Source of the DNA: an uncultured Sulfitobacter sp.
GTDB taxonomy: Bacteria; Pseudomonadota; Alphaproteobacteria; Rhodobacterales; Rhodobacteraceae
Direction: 5' to 3'
NCBI RefSeq assembly: GCF_947502895.1
Contig: NZ_CANNBM010000002.1
Coordinates: 744,001 to 808,000 of the forward strand
Length of the DNA: 64,000 nt
Part shown: one piece after another, positions 42,834 through 51,846 of the stretch
Numbering within the stretch: position 1 is the stretch's first letter
Layout of the letters: each line of letters starts with the position of its first letter
Notes under the pieces: model-generated
The model's input: only the letters and a program-made list of their open reading frames with translations
Told to the model about the DNA's origin: nothing
Databases searched by the model: none
Made by a program: the position numbers and the translations under genes

Positions 42834-43726
42834 TGTGTTGCCTCTCTCGGCGGTAGGGTCATGCACAGCTTTGCGCCCTCGGCCAAAGTGGCCAAACGCT
42901 CTGCGTCTTGTTCAAAATGGGGGATCAGACGTTCCATAAAGCGCAGGTCATGCGCAGCAGTCCACAGCAGCACCTGATATTCGGGATCATCCGCCATGGC
43001 CGCGTCACGCGCGACACTGTCCAGATCATCGGCGGATTTGACCTTTTTCTGAAAGGACGATCCACCACCGTAACGCTGTACCTTGCCGCGGCCCAGATCG
43101 CGCTGCGGCAGGCCCAGTTTGCGCAAAATACCTGCGCGATACGCCTCGGAAAGCATCCAGTCGTCATAACAGATCGGCACAACGTCCTTGGGGCTGCCCA
43201 CACGGTCCAGCCCCTGAATATAGGTCGCAAAGGCCAGCGTCATAATCCGCATCCGGTCCGTCGCGCCAAAACCTGTGTTCTTTTTGATCTTGGCCAGCAA
43301 CGAGGCGGACCAGTTCAAAAAGCTGCGATAAATGATAACCTGATGGGTGAAATCACCGTCTTTCAGATAATTACTGGCCTTCTGCGGCTGCCCGTCGGGC
43401 TGTGGCATACGGTCTTCGTAAGACACGATTGCCATGGGCGTCCCACCGGCCTGCGAAATCCGTTCGGCCTCAGCGACGCCCACATGCGGGGTCACGTCCC
43501 GCGCAGCATCATAAACATCCAGAGAGCCATAGGCCCGCAGCGGGTTTTTGCCGAATTTGCAGTTGTTATAAAACACGCCGCCACTGGCCGCGTCAGGCGC
43601 GTTGCGCATCAGCCAGTCAATGATCGCGTGATTGCCCGAACGGCGCATCCCGAATACCTGAAGCGCGCAGACAGGGGAAAACCCCGCCTGCGGCCACGTA
43701 TCAAGGCTCTGCGCCGCTTGGCCCAT
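42830..43726 (-). CDS. Sulfotransferase-like P-loop protein within the sdh operon
   Basis: A 298-residue soluble protein. The loop VFGMRRSGNHAIIDWLMRN (residues 24-42) resembles the 5'-phosphosulfate-binding loop of sulfotransferases (PRSGTT-like), and IIYRSFLNWSASLLAKI resembles the 3'-phosphate site with Arg and Ser. No other firm domain is seen. It starts two bases from the sdhA stop and overlaps the lipoprotein gene, so it is co-translated with sdh genes. The acceptor is unknown. Confidence 0.65.
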   Translation of the reverse strand: MGQAAQSLDTWPQAGFSPVCALQVFGMRRSGNHAIIDWLMRNAPDAASGGVFYNNCKFGKNPLRAYGSLDVYDAARDVTPHVGVAEAERISQAGGTPMAIVSYEDRMPQPDGQPQKASNYLKDGDFTHQVIIYRSFLNWSASLLAKIKKNTGFGATDRMRIMTLAFATYIQGLDRVGSPKDVVPICYDDWMLSEAYRAGILRKLGLPQRDLGRGKVQRYGGGSSFQKKVKSADDLDSVARDAAMADDPEYQVLLWTAAHDLRFMERLIPHFEQDAERLATLAEGAKLCMTLPPREATQ

Positions 43727-43728
43727 GC

Positions 43729-45534
43729 TTAGTAAACCCGTGCCTTCGGCGCGATTTTCTTCAGGTCGATGCCACCTTCGTTATGGCTGGTCAGCGGCTG
43801 CGTGTGCACCCCGCGGAAGCCGAGGCTCGCCTCGTTGCCTTTGAACCAGATCAGGCTGTGCTTGCGCCAGTTCTCGTCATCACGATCAGGGTAATCCTCA
43901 TGCGCGTGGGCACCACGGCTTTCCTTGCGCGCCGCCGCTGCAGTGATGGTTGCCACCGCGTTCGGCATCAGGTTCGTCAGCTCCAGCGTTTCCATCAGGT
44001 CCGAATTCCAGACCAGCGAAGTATCAGTGACTTTCACGTCCGACATCTTGGCAGACACGCCCTTCATCTTCTCTTCGCCTTCAGCCAGCGTTTTGTCGGT
44101 GCGGAACACCGCAGCATCCGCCTGCATGGTCTGCTGCATCTCAAGGCGCAGCTCGGCTGTTGGCACGTGGCCTTTGGAATAGCGCAATCCGTCAAACCGG
44201 CTGAACGCAGCCTCGATCGAGCGTTTGCTGGGTGTCGGCACGGCCGATTTGGGGTCCACGATCTCGGCGGCGCGGATGGCCGCAGCACGGCCAAACACCA
44301 CCAGATCGATCAGCGAGTTGGAGCCGAGACGGTTCGCACCATGCACCGAGGCACAGCCCGCCTCGCCCACAGCCATCAGGCCAGGTGAGACATTGTCAGG
44401 GTTGTCCTTGGTTGGTGCCAGCACTTCGCCCCAATAGTTCGTCGGAATACCGCCCATATTGTAATGCACTGTCGGCAGAACAGGGATCGGCTCTTTCGTC
44501 AGATCGACGCCCGCAAAGATGCGCGCGGATTCGGAAATGCCGGGCAAACGCAGGTCCAGCGTTTCGGGTGGCAGGTGGTTGAGGTGCAGGTGGATGTGAT
44601 CCCCCTTCTCGCCCACGCCGCGCCCTTCGCGGATTTCCATGGTCATGCAGCGGCTGACAACGTCACGGCTGGCAAGGTCTTTATAGGTCGGCGCATAACG
44701 CTCCATAAACCGCTCGCCTTCGGAGTTGGTGAGATAGCCACCTTCGCCGCGCGCACCTTCGGTAATCAAACAGCCTGCGCCGTAAATGCCTGTCGGGTGA
44801 AACTGGACAAATTCCATATCCTGCAACGGCAGGCCTGCGCGTGCGGTCATGCCGCCGCCATCACCCGTACAGGTGTGGGCCGACGTCGCGCTGAAATACG
44901 CGCGGCCATAACCGCCTGTGGCCAGAACAACCATCTTGGCACTGAACAAGTGCATCGTGCCGTCATCCAGCTTCCAGCACAGCACGCCCTCACAGACGCC
45001 GTCATCAGACATGATCAGATCAATGGCGAAATATTCGATGTAGAATTCCGCGTTATGCTTCAGCGACTGGCCGTACAACGTGTGCAGGATCGCGTGGCCC
45101 GTGCGGTCAGCGGCAGCACAGGTACGCTGCACAGGGGGGCCTTCACCGAATTCTGTCGTGTGACCGCCAAAGGGGCGCTGGTAAATCTTGCCCTCTTCGG
45201 TGCGCGAGAAAGGTACACCGTAGTGCTCCAGCTCGTACACCGCTTTGGGCGCCTCGCGGGCGAGGTATTCCATCGCGTCCGTGTCGCCCAACCAGTCAGA
45301 GCCTTTGACCGTGTCATACATATGCCACTGCCAGTTATCAGGGCCCATGTTGCTCAGGCTCGCGGCGATGCCACCCTGCGCCGCAACGGTGTGCGAGCGT
45401 GTTGGAAACACCTTGGAGATACAGGCCGTGCGCAGCCCCTGCTCCGCCATGCCGAGCGTGGCGCGTAAACCCGCGCCGCCCGCGCCTACAACAACAACGT
45501 CGTATTCATGGGTTTCATAGTCATAAGCAGCCAT
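43729..45534 (-). CDS. sdhA: Succinate dehydrogenase flavoprotein subunit
   Basis: A 601-residue subunit that oxidises succinate to fumarate with covalent FAD. FAD-binding VVVGAGGAGLRATLGMAEQG lies near residue 16 and the FAD-linking His is in FPTRSHTVAAQGGIAASL. The active-site region HPTGIYGAGCLITEGARGEGG and the C-terminal EDYPDRDDENWRKHSL are as expected. A 183-base gap without any good frame separates it from sdhD. Confidence 0.97.
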   Translation of the reverse strand: MAAYDYETHEYDVVVVGAGGAGLRATLGMAEQGLRTACISKVFPTRSHTVAAQGGIAASLSNMGPDNWQWHMYDTVKGSDWLGDTDAMEYLAREAPKAVYELEHYGVPFSRTEEGKIYQRPFGGHTTEFGEGPPVQRTCAAADRTGHAILHTLYGQSLKHNAEFYIEYFAIDLIMSDDGVCEGVLCWKLDDGTMHLFSAKMVVLATGGYGRAYFSATSAHTCTGDGGGMTARAGLPLQDMEFVQFHPTGIYGAGCLITEGARGEGGYLTNSEGERFMERYAPTYKDLASRDVVSRCMTMEIREGRGVGEKGDHIHLHLNHLPPETLDLRLPGISESARIFAGVDLTKEPIPVLPTVHYNMGGIPTNYWGEVLAPTKDNPDNVSPGLMAVGEAGCASVHGANRLGSNSLIDLVVFGRAAAIRAAEIVDPKSAVPTPSKRSIEAAFSRFDGLRYSKGHVPTAELRLEMQQTMQADAAVFRTDKTLAEGEEKMKGVSAKMSDVKVTDTSLVWNSDLMETLELTNLMPNAVATITAAAARKESRGAHAHEDYPDRDDENWRKHSLIWFKGNEASLGFRGVHTQPLTSHNEGGIDLKKIAPKARVY

Positions 45535-45717
45535 ATCGTGCCCTCTTCATGCTTGGGGTCTGTCCGGCAATCGTACTGGACCCTGTCTTTTTCACGCGAC
45601 GCAACTGCGCCGGATTTGGAATTCCCTATCGGCAGAGCAACCCGCCTTTGATACACTAACTAGCATGGGCGGCAGCATCGCACAGTCAAAATTGCCACGC
45701 CATTTGTCGCATGCACC

Positions 45718-46089
45718 TTACAGCGCCAGCCGCGCAATCGCAAAAATACCTACCGCAGCAGCGCCATAGCTGATGCAGGTCATCACGATGATCGCCACCT
45801 TCTGGCTCAGCCCGTGCACATAGTCTTCCAACAGCGTCCGCACCCCGTCGTTGAAGTGCTTAAAGCTGATCAGTATCGTAAGCCCTGCAATGATAGCAGG
45901 GAACGGACGGCTGTAGTAGGCAACGATCTCTTCGTATGTACCGCCCAATGCTGCACCAAAGGTGAACACAAACAAAGGCAACAAGATCAGCAAAGCGACC
46001 GAGCTTACTGTCATTGACCAATGGTGCGCTGTGCCGCTCTTGGCCGAGCCAAGACCCATCGCGCGCTTGCGGTCTGTCATAAATGCCAT
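45718..46089 (-). CDS. sdhD: Succinate dehydrogenase membrane anchor subunit
   Basis: A 123-residue anchor with three membrane spans. HFNDGVRTLLEDYVH contains the conserved His and Asp-Tyr of the quinone/haem region. It starts ten bases after sdhC. Confidence 0.93.
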   Translation of the reverse strand: MAFMTDRKRAMGLGSAKSGTAHHWSMTVSSVALLILLPLFVFTFGAALGGTYEEIVAYYSRPFPAIIAGLTILISFKHFNDGVRTLLEDYVHGLSQKVAIIVMTCISYGAAAVGIFAIARLAL

Positions 46090-46099
46090 GATGCTCTCC

Positions 46100-46483
46100 T
46101 TAAACCGCGATAACTGTGATCAGCGTCAGCAGCACAGAGCCACCGATGCAGGCCCAGCCCAACTTTTCAGCTGTCTGGATGTCCATCATTACTGCATTGT
46201 CCCAGATCAGATGCCGCACACCAGCCAGCGTGTGATACCACAAACCCAGCACCGAAAAGAACATGACCAGATCGCCGAACCAACTGGTCAGCAGACCATT
46301 CACAATCGCAAAATAGCTCTCGCCACTGGCTGCGGCCAGAAACCACCACACCACCAGCAAGGCCGTGATCAGCATCGCGTTGCCCGTGATCCGCGTCAGG
46401 ATCGAAGTCATAGAGGTCAGCTGCGGGCGGTAGATCGTCAAATGAGGCGACAGGGGACGGTTGCCCCGGTTCACATCGGCCAT
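46100..46483 (-). CDS. sdhC: Succinate dehydrogenase cytochrome b556 subunit
   Basis: A 127-residue subunit with three membrane spans. RPLSPHLTIYRPQLTSMTSI is the usual N-terminus and WYHTLAGVRHLIWD carries the haem-binding His and the conserved Arg-His pair. A GGAG ribosome-binding site precedes the ATG. The doubled palindrome TGTGATCACA lies 127-157 bases upstream of its start, and TTTGATCAAA lies 86-95 bases upstream. Confidence 0.95.
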   Translation of the reverse strand: MADVNRGNRPLSPHLTIYRPQLTSMTSILTRITGNAMLITALLVVWWFLAAASGESYFAIVNGLLTSWFGDLVMFFSVLGLWYHTLAGVRHLIWDNAVMMDIQTAEKLGWACIGGSVLLTLITVIAV

Positions 46484-46609
46484 ATCAGGCTCCTTCTTGG
46501 CTACTTGTGTATACCCATAGCAAATTTTTCAGGTCTGTCACGGGGACAAGACAGGATAAGCGGCGCAGTTTGATCAAAATTAGCGAGAAAAGACCGATAG
46601 TAGCAATTT

Positions 46610-46640
46610 TGTGATCACAGCAGACCAGCCTGTGATCACG
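46610..46640 (-). promoter_or_regulatory. Doubled palindromic operator upstream of sdhC
   Basis: TGTGATCACA at 46610-46619 and TGTGATCACG at 46631-46640, separated by 11 bases, so the repeat period is 21. The same element with identical period precedes sucC. It overlaps the last codons of the DUF1194 gene. Confidence 0.7.
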
Positions 46641-47298
46641 GGATGCCCAAACTGACCTGCCGCGTCGTCTCACGCTGCAATTTTCGACGGATCTGTGCGG
46701 GGTAATCCTCGAATCCATTCGCAGTGATCACAAATGCACCCTCCCCTGTAATCAGATGCTCAAAAAACCACGCTGTCAGGTCCGTCTCATCGGTTTCAAT
46801 GGCCAGCGCGTTCACTGTAACCTCCGCCGCTTTCAACGCCGTGCGAAATGTCTGCGGTGCGGCCCCTTCATTTGAAATCCCGTCCCCCGAAACGTCAATC
46901 ACCTTACGGCGGCAGTGCGGCACGGCCTCCAGCGCCTGTAAAGACAAATCCAGCGCCTCCCCAATCGCAGTTGAAAAATTGCGCCATACCCGCGGATCGG
47001 CCGCAATCTTATCCGCCAATCCAGCCACATCCGCTGCACTGCCAATCCCGTGCCACGGCACGGTCTGGCGCTGTCGCGTGCTGCCCGACCACTGGATCAA
47101 TGTGACCTGCGCCCGCTGATCTATCAGCGCGTCCACAACCGTGCCATCGCGCAAGGCCGCCGCCAACCCGTCCATCTGCACGCGGTATTCCGCCGGATCA
47201 ACCGAACCGGACACATCCACCGCCAACACCAGCGCCAGATCACAGGCAGGTGCAGCAACAGGCCAGAGGGCCATGAAAAGGGTGGGCAAAACACGCAT
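46636..47298 (-). CDS. DUF1194 von-Willebrand-factor-A-like exported protein
   Basis: A 220-residue protein with a signal peptide (MRVLPTLFMALWPVAAPAC) and a vWA-like domain; VLAVDVSGSVD is the MIDAS DxSxS metal-binding motif and VIDVSGDGISNEG holds the conserved Asp. This is the DUF1194 family of unknown function. It lies upstream of sdhC on the same strand with a 152-base gap. Confidence 0.85.
   Translation of the reverse strand: MRVLPTLFMALWPVAAPACDLALVLAVDVSGSVDPAEYRVQMDGLAAALRDGTVVDALIDQRAQVTLIQWSGSTRQRQTVPWHGIGSAADVAGLADKIAADPRVWRNFSTAIGEALDLSLQALEAVPHCRRKVIDVSGDGISNEGAAPQTFRTALKAAEVTVNALAIETDETDLTAWFFEHLITGEGAFVITANGFEDYPAQIRRKLQRETTRQVSLGIP
46723..46732 (-). promoter_or_regulatory. 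Single near-match to the TGTGATCACA operator inside the DUF1194 gene
   Basis: AGTGATCACA, one mismatch from the doubled element, lies 83 bases farther upstream of sdhC. It encodes part of FVITAN, so it may be chance, but it could serve as an auxiliary operator. Confidence 0.3.
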
Positions 47299-47372
47299 AA
47301 GCCAAAGACTACAGCCTCAAATTGCAAATGCCACCTCACGTCTGCGTCACGCAAGCGCGGCGCTGAACGAAA

Positions 47373-47400
47373 AAGGGCGCGCCATTCCTGACGCGCCCTT
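47373..47400 (-). terminator. Rho-independent terminator downstream of mdh
   Basis: A 9-bp perfect stem (AAGGGCGCG at 47373-47381 with 47392-47400) and a 10-base loop. On the minus strand the stem runs into a TTTT tract. It lies 22 bases beyond the mdh stop. Confidence 0.85.
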
Positions 47401-47422
47401 CTCTAATTTTATCGCAACCAAT

Positions 47423-48385
47423 TCAGGTCAGCGAATCGTCGATACCTTTGCACGCATCAACAAGGCCTTTGACCGCGTTGACCGAGCTGTCAAACATCGC
47501 CTGCTCGTCTTTGTTCATCGAAATCTCGACAACCTTTTCAACGCCGCCCGCACCGATCACTGTCGGCACACCGACGTAAAAACCGTTCAGGCCGTAGGCG
47601 CCGTCAACATAGGCCGCACAGGGCAGCACACGCTTTTGGTCTTTCAGATAGGCTTCTGCCATCTCGATCGCCGAGGTCGCAGGCGCATAAAAGGCAGAAC
47701 CTGTTTTCAACAGACCAACGATCTCGGCACCGCCATCACGGGTGCGCTGCACGATCGCGTCCAGTTTTTCTTGGCTGGTCCAGCCCATTTTCACCATGTC
47801 GGGCAGCGGGATACCCGCAACGGTAGAATAGCGCGTCAGGGGTACCATCGTATCACCATGACCGCCTAGCACGAATGCCGTCACATCGCGCATGGATACG
47901 TTGAACTCTTCCGCGAGGAAGTGACGGAAGCGTGCCGAATCAAGCACACCCGCCATGCCGCAGACTTTCTCGTGGGGCAGCCCCGAGAATTCGCGCAGCG
48001 CCCAAACCATCGCGTCAAGCGGGTTGGTGATGCAGATGACGAATGCGTCAGGCGCATGGGCGGCAATGCCCTCGCCGACAGATTTCATAACCTTGAGGTT
48101 GATGCCCAGCAGGTCATCACGGCTCATCCCCGGCTTGCGCGCGACACCGGCAGTCACGATGCAGACGTCCGCACCAGCGATATCGGCGTAATCGGAGGTG
48201 CCGGACATCGCGACGTCAAACCCCTCGGAGGGGCCGGATTCGGCGATATCAAGGGCTTTGCCCTGCGGCAGACCATCCGCGATGTCGAACATCACGACAT
48301 CACCCAGTTCTTTGACAGCGGCGAGATGGGCCAGCGTGCCACCAATGTTACCCGCGCCGATCAGCGCAATTTTGGCTCGTGCCAT
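47423..48385 (-). CDS. mdh: Malate dehydrogenase
   Basis: A 320-residue NAD-dependent malate dehydrogenase of the LDH-like type. Motifs are LIGAGNIGGTLAHL for NAD binding, GVARKPGMSRDDLLGIN for the mobile loop with substrate Arg, and GGHGDTMVPL with the catalytic His. The start at 48385 (MARAKIALIG) is preferred over 48400. It ends at a terminator, so it is probably its own transcription unit or paired with the upstream PRC-type gene. No TGTGATCACA element lies before it. Confidence 0.96.
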   Translation of the reverse strand: MARAKIALIGAGNIGGTLAHLAAVKELGDVVMFDIADGLPQGKALDIAESGPSEGFDVAMSGTSDYADIAGADVCIVTAGVARKPGMSRDDLLGINLKVMKSVGEGIAAHAPDAFVICITNPLDAMVWALREFSGLPHEKVCGMAGVLDSARFRHFLAEEFNVSMRDVTAFVLGGHGDTMVPLTRYSTVAGIPLPDMVKMGWTSQEKLDAIVQRTRDGGAEIVGLLKTGSAFYAPATSAIEMAEAYLKDQKRVLPCAAYVDGAYGLNGFYVGVPTVIGAGGVEKVVEISMNKDEQAMFDSSVNAVKGLVDACKGIDDSLT

Positions 48386-48492
48386 TTTGCAGTACTCCAT
48401 GAGGTTTGCGTTGGCGGCGGCTTAAACCCATCCGCACATTCATGCAAGTTGCAGTTGGCTCAACTTGGCCGCACCCTCGCGCGCACGGATCG

Positions 48493-48924
48493 CTATTCAA
48501 TATCGAACTTGTTGAATCTGCGCGCATCATCCAGAGTTTCCTCGTAGGTATAGATGACAAAATATTTGTCGCCGCGCACATCCGTCACCACAGACAGGCC
48601 GTCCATATCCGCAGTCACTTCACGGTCTGCCAGCCCCCAGAAACCGCCCACACTCATTACAATCGCCTCAACGGTGCCGTCCGTGTTGATCATTACGTCC
48701 TTGATCCGCGCAATCCTCTCGAAACGGTTGGCCCCCGCCAGCGCCATGGGCGTGTCCGTGTTCGGACGGCCACGGAAATTATAGACAGGCTCCCCGATCA
48801 TATCACGCACCAGCAGGCTGGCCTCGCTCATTTTAACGACACCCACCTGCGTTTGCATGGATTGCGCAGCCACAGCCCCGCCAAGTGAGATCATCAAAGC
48901 GGAGGCGGCGAGCAGTGTTTTCAT
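48493..48924 (-). CDS. Exported PRC-barrel-like protein
   Basis: A 143-residue protein with a signal peptide (MKTLLAASALMISLGGAVA) and a beta-rich region resembling a PRC barrel (LLVRDMIGEPVYNFRG ... RIARIKDVMINTDGTVEAIVMSVGGF). Such exported domains are common in alphaproteobacteria and have no settled role. The start at 48924 gives the signal peptide; a longer frame to 48999 lacks one. Confidence 0.75.
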   Translation of the reverse strand: MKTLLAASALMISLGGAVAAQSMQTQVGVVKMSEASLLVRDMIGEPVYNFRGRPNTDTPMALAGANRFERIARIKDVMINTDGTVEAIVMSVGGFWGLADREVTADMDGLSVVTDVRGDKYFVIYTYEETLDDARRFNKFDIE

Positions 48925-49024
48925 CGGGCGTGTCCTTTGGCATTGTAAATTCAGGGGAAAGCCTGTGATAGGCGTTCTGTCTGATGTAGACGTAAACATT
49001 GTACGGCAATTTCAAGAGGCACCG

Positions 49025-49780
49025 ATGCTCATTCTCGATCTTTGGTTCTTTGCCATTGCCGGACCGGCGGTTTTATTCGCTGGCGTGTCCAAGGGCGGTT
49101 TCGGCTCGGGTGCTGCTTTTGCTTCTGCCTCTGTGCTTGCACTTGTGGTCGATCCAGGGTTGGCACTGGGAGTCATGCTGCCGCTTTTGATGTTGATAGA
49201 TGTCGCATCGCTCAGACCCTATTGGGGCCGCTGGCATCTGCGCGAGGCGCTGCTAATCATCGCAGGCGGCCTGCCTGGTGTGGCGCTTGGTGCCGCACTC
49301 TACCGTGTGGCCTCTCCCGATCTGTTGCGCCTGTTGATCGGGCTTGTGTCAGTAGGGTTTGTGGTTTGGCAAATATCGCTCAGACGCGGCTGGCTGCGGA
49401 TCGGGGCGCGCAAAATGCCTGATGGCGCAGGGCTGGTTGCCGGTTTGGCCGTCGGGTTCACCAGCTTTGTCAGTCACGCCGGAGGCCCGCCTGCTGCAGT
49501 GTTTCTGCTGTCGCGCGGATTGGGCAAGACGGGGTATCAGGCCACGTCAGTGCTGATCTTCTGGGCGATCAACATCGCCAAGTTTATTCCTTATGCCTTT
49601 CTCGGCATGTTCACGCTCGAAACAGCCCAAGCCAACCTTTTGCTCGCACCTTTTGCGCTGGCAGGCGCATGGCTTGGCGTGCGCGCCCACAACCTTGTGC
49701 CCGAGCGCGCGTTTTTCGCCCTCACCTATGTTCTGCTCACAGTAACAGGGTTCAAGCTGATATGGGACGGGCTGACATAG
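49025..49780 (+). CDS. TauE/SafE-family permease (second copy)
   Basis: A 251-residue protein with about seven or eight spans and the TauE blocks FAGVSKGGFGSGAAF near residue 20 and GFTSFVSHAGGPPAAVFLL near residue 140. The substrate anion is unknown. It is shorter than the copy at 25.8 kb and lacks a TIGR02186 neighbour. ATG at 49025 follows an AGAGG site; the frame extends to 48857 across the divergent start of the PRC gene, which is unlikely. Confidence 0.85.
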   Translation: MLILDLWFFAIAGPAVLFAGVSKGGFGSGAAFASASVLALVVDPGLALGVMLPLLMLIDVASLRPYWGRWHLREALLIIAGGLPGVALGAALYRVASPDLLRLLIGLVSVGFVVWQISLRRGWLRIGARKMPDGAGLVAGLAVGFTSFVSHAGGPPAAVFLLSRGLGKTGYQATSVLIFWAINIAKFIPYAFLGMFTLETAQANLLLAPFALAGAWLGVRAHNLVPERAFFALTYVLLTVTGFKLIWDGLT

Positions 49781-49789
49781 CCAGCAGAC

Positions 49790-50122
49790 TCAGGCGTCAT
49801 TGCCCTTTGTCGGCAGGGCCTCGGCCACTTCCTCGAACGACTGGCCCGACGCAACAAGGCAGCTCACGCCCGTGGGCATTGTCACCAGAATGGTCCAGCT
49901 GCCCGTCTCTTCGCTCGCAAACACCTCGACCATCGCGTTGTTGGACCCGATGCCAACCGATTGCCGCGTCTCGCCATACCCTTCGGCCAGACGCTCTACC
50001 ACTGCGTCGCGCGGGCCGCAGTTGCGCTGCGATTGCGCGGCCACTTGCGACGTTGTCGCCAGATAAACCACCGCCGCTGCGGTCAGTGCGGCAAGGTGAA
50101 GAAATTTTGCTGTACGTGTCAT
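49790..50122 (-). CDS. Small exported protein of unknown function
   Basis: A 110-residue protein with a signal peptide (MTRTAKFLHLAALTAAAVVYLATTSQVAAQ) and a small domain with two Cys (NCGPRD and SCLVASGQ) that may form a disulfide. The pattern CGPRDAVVERLAEGYGE recurs in small exported alphaproteobacterial proteins. It converges with the TauE gene after nine bases. Confidence 0.7.
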   Translation of the reverse strand: MTRTAKFLHLAALTAAAVVYLATTSQVAAQSQRNCGPRDAVVERLAEGYGETRQSVGIGSNNAMVEVFASEETGSWTILVTMPTGVSCLVASGQSFEEVAEALPTKGNDA

Positions 50123-50413
50123 ATCAAAGCCCTTCGTGTAAGAGGTATACAGCCACCGGACTGCCCCCTGATCCATAACGCCGCAGCAGCCTCATCACGG
50201 GGGCCTGATCAGGCCCGGGCGATCTTTTCGCGACATCTGCAACTCCTCTTGATCCTGCCGCATAAGGGCTGAAAACGGCGTTAACGCCGCGTCCGTTGCC
50301 CGTTGCGTGGCAATTTTTGCTGCACTGCGGCGCGATTGGGGTTGAAGTTTACCGCCAAAAATGGCCCTGTGCGCGCAACATTATTGCGTCAAACTGTGTT
50401 CAGGAGCCTGCCC

Positions 50414-51271
50414 ATGCCATCTCTCGCCCGTCCCCTGCGGTCCGTTCTTTATATCCCCGGCTCCAAACCCCGCGCCTTGGACAAGGCCCGCGGCCTGCCC
50501 GCAGATGCGATCATCTTCGATCTCGAAGACGCCGTAATCCCCGAGGAAAAAGAGACCGCGCGCGCCACACTGGCCGAAGCCTTGGCCACTGGTGGCTATG
50601 GCAGCCGCATGAAAATCATCCGCATCAATGGTCTAGACACCCAATGGGGCGCCGATGATGCAAAAGCCGCCAAAGAAATGGGCGCAGACGCGATCTTGCT
50701 GCCCAAGGTCAACAGCCCCGCAGATCTGGACGCGCTGGCCGCCATCACAGGCGATACCCCGCTCTGGGCGATGATGGAAACGCCGCTGGGGATGCTGGGT
50801 GCGGCCCAAATTGCGGCCCACCCGTTGCTGCAAGGCATGGTCATGGGCACCAATGATCTGGCCAAAGACCTGCAAACACGCTTTCGCGCCGACCGGCTGC
50901 CGATGATGGCAGGGCTGGGCCTTTGCTTGCTGGCAGGCAAGGCGCATGGTGTGGCACTCATCGACGGCGTCTATAACGCGTTCAAAGATGATGAGGGGCT
51001 GCGCCACGAATGTGACCAAGGCCGCGACATGGGCTTTGACGGCAAAACCCTGATCCACCCCGCCCAGCTGGATGTGGCCAACGATGCCTTTTCGCCTTCC
51101 GAGGCCGAGGTCGAGCTGGCCCGCCGCCAGATCGCCGCATTCGAGGAATGCGAGGCCACAGGCCAAGGCGTCGCGGTTGTCGATGGCAAGATCGTAGAGA
51201 ATCTACACGTTGCAACTGCCCGCGAAACACTGGCAAAGCTGGATGCAATCGCAGCCCTCGCTACGGAGTAG
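50414..51271 (+). CDS. Malyl-CoA lyase/thioesterase-family protein (CitE superfamily), probably Mcl2-like
   Basis: A 285-residue enzyme of the HpcH/HpaI-CitE superfamily. VLYIPGSKPRALDKARGLPAD and IIFDLEDAVIPEEK carry the metal-binding Asp/Glu region; MMETPLGML holds the second Glu. In Rhodobacter sphaeroides two paralogues exist: Mcl1 cleaves malyl-CoA and beta-methylmalyl-CoA, and Mcl2, about 288 residues, hydrolyses (3S)-malyl-CoA. The length and the short N-terminus here fit Mcl2, but a lyase role is not excluded. It heads the operon containing mch, which supports a function in the ethylmalonyl-CoA pathway. Confidence 0.8.
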   Translation: MPSLARPLRSVLYIPGSKPRALDKARGLPADAIIFDLEDAVIPEEKETARATLAEALATGGYGSRMKIIRINGLDTQWGADDAKAAKEMGADAILLPKVNSPADLDALAAITGDTPLWAMMETPLGMLGAAQIAAHPLLQGMVMGTNDLAKDLQTRFRADRLPMMAGLGLCLLAGKAHGVALIDGVYNAFKDDEGLRHECDQGRDMGFDGKTLIHPAQLDVANDAFSPSEAEVELARRQIAAFEECEATGQGVAVVDGKIVENLHVATARETLAKLDAIAALATE

Positions 51272-51275
51272 CCCC

Positions 51276-51830
51276 ATGACCCTTCTTATCCTCGGCATGA
51301 TCCTCTGGATCGCCGCCCACTATTTCAAACGCTTCCTGCCCGCCCAGCGCGAGGCGATGGGCAACGCAGGCAAAGGGATCGTCGCGGCAGCCATCGTCGC
51401 CTCGCTGATCCTCATCATTATCGGCTACCGTGGCGCAGACTTTATTCCCGTCTGGAACCCGCCAGCCTTCCTGACAGGCATCAACAACCTCGCCATGCTG
51501 CTGGCGCTTTGGGTCTATGGCTCTTCTGCGGCCAAAGGGGCCAAAGCGTGGCCCGCATACAAAACCCGCCACCCGCAACTGCTCGCCGTAAAGATCTGGG
51601 CAGCGGCACACCTGCTGGTGAATGGCGATCTGGCCTCGATCATCCTGTTCGGCGGGATGCTGGCGTGGGCTGTAGGCTCTGTGATCCTGATCAACCGTGC
51701 TGAGCCCGACTGGACACCACCCGCCCCCGCAGGCCGCAGCACCTATACCCGCCTCGCCGTGATTACCTTTGTCATGCTGGTCGTCATCAGCGGCATCCAC
51801 TACGCGCTCGGCGTCTCACCTTTTTCCTGA
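51276..51830 (+). CDS. NnrU-family membrane protein
   Basis: A 184-residue polytopic protein with about five spans; MTLLILGMILWIAAHYFKRF and VKIWAAAHLLVNGDLASIILFG match the NnrU family, which includes proteins encoded near nitric-oxide reductase genes and plant zeta-carotene isomerase. The activity is unknown here and no denitrification gene is near. It starts four bases after the previous stop, so it is in the mch operon. Confidence 0.82.
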   Translation: MTLLILGMILWIAAHYFKRFLPAQREAMGNAGKGIVAAAIVASLILIIIGYRGADFIPVWNPPAFLTGINNLAMLLALWVYGSSAAKGAKAWPAYKTRHPQLLAVKIWAAAHLLVNGDLASIILFGGMLAWAVGSVILINRAEPDWTPPAPAGRSTYTRLAVITFVMLVVISGIHYALGVSPFS

Positions 51831-51846
51831 ACCTACGGACATTCCC

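Noticed and set aside
45535..45717. A gene in the 183-base gap between sdhD and sdhA
   Set aside because: The only start codons lead to very short frames such as an eight-codon one.
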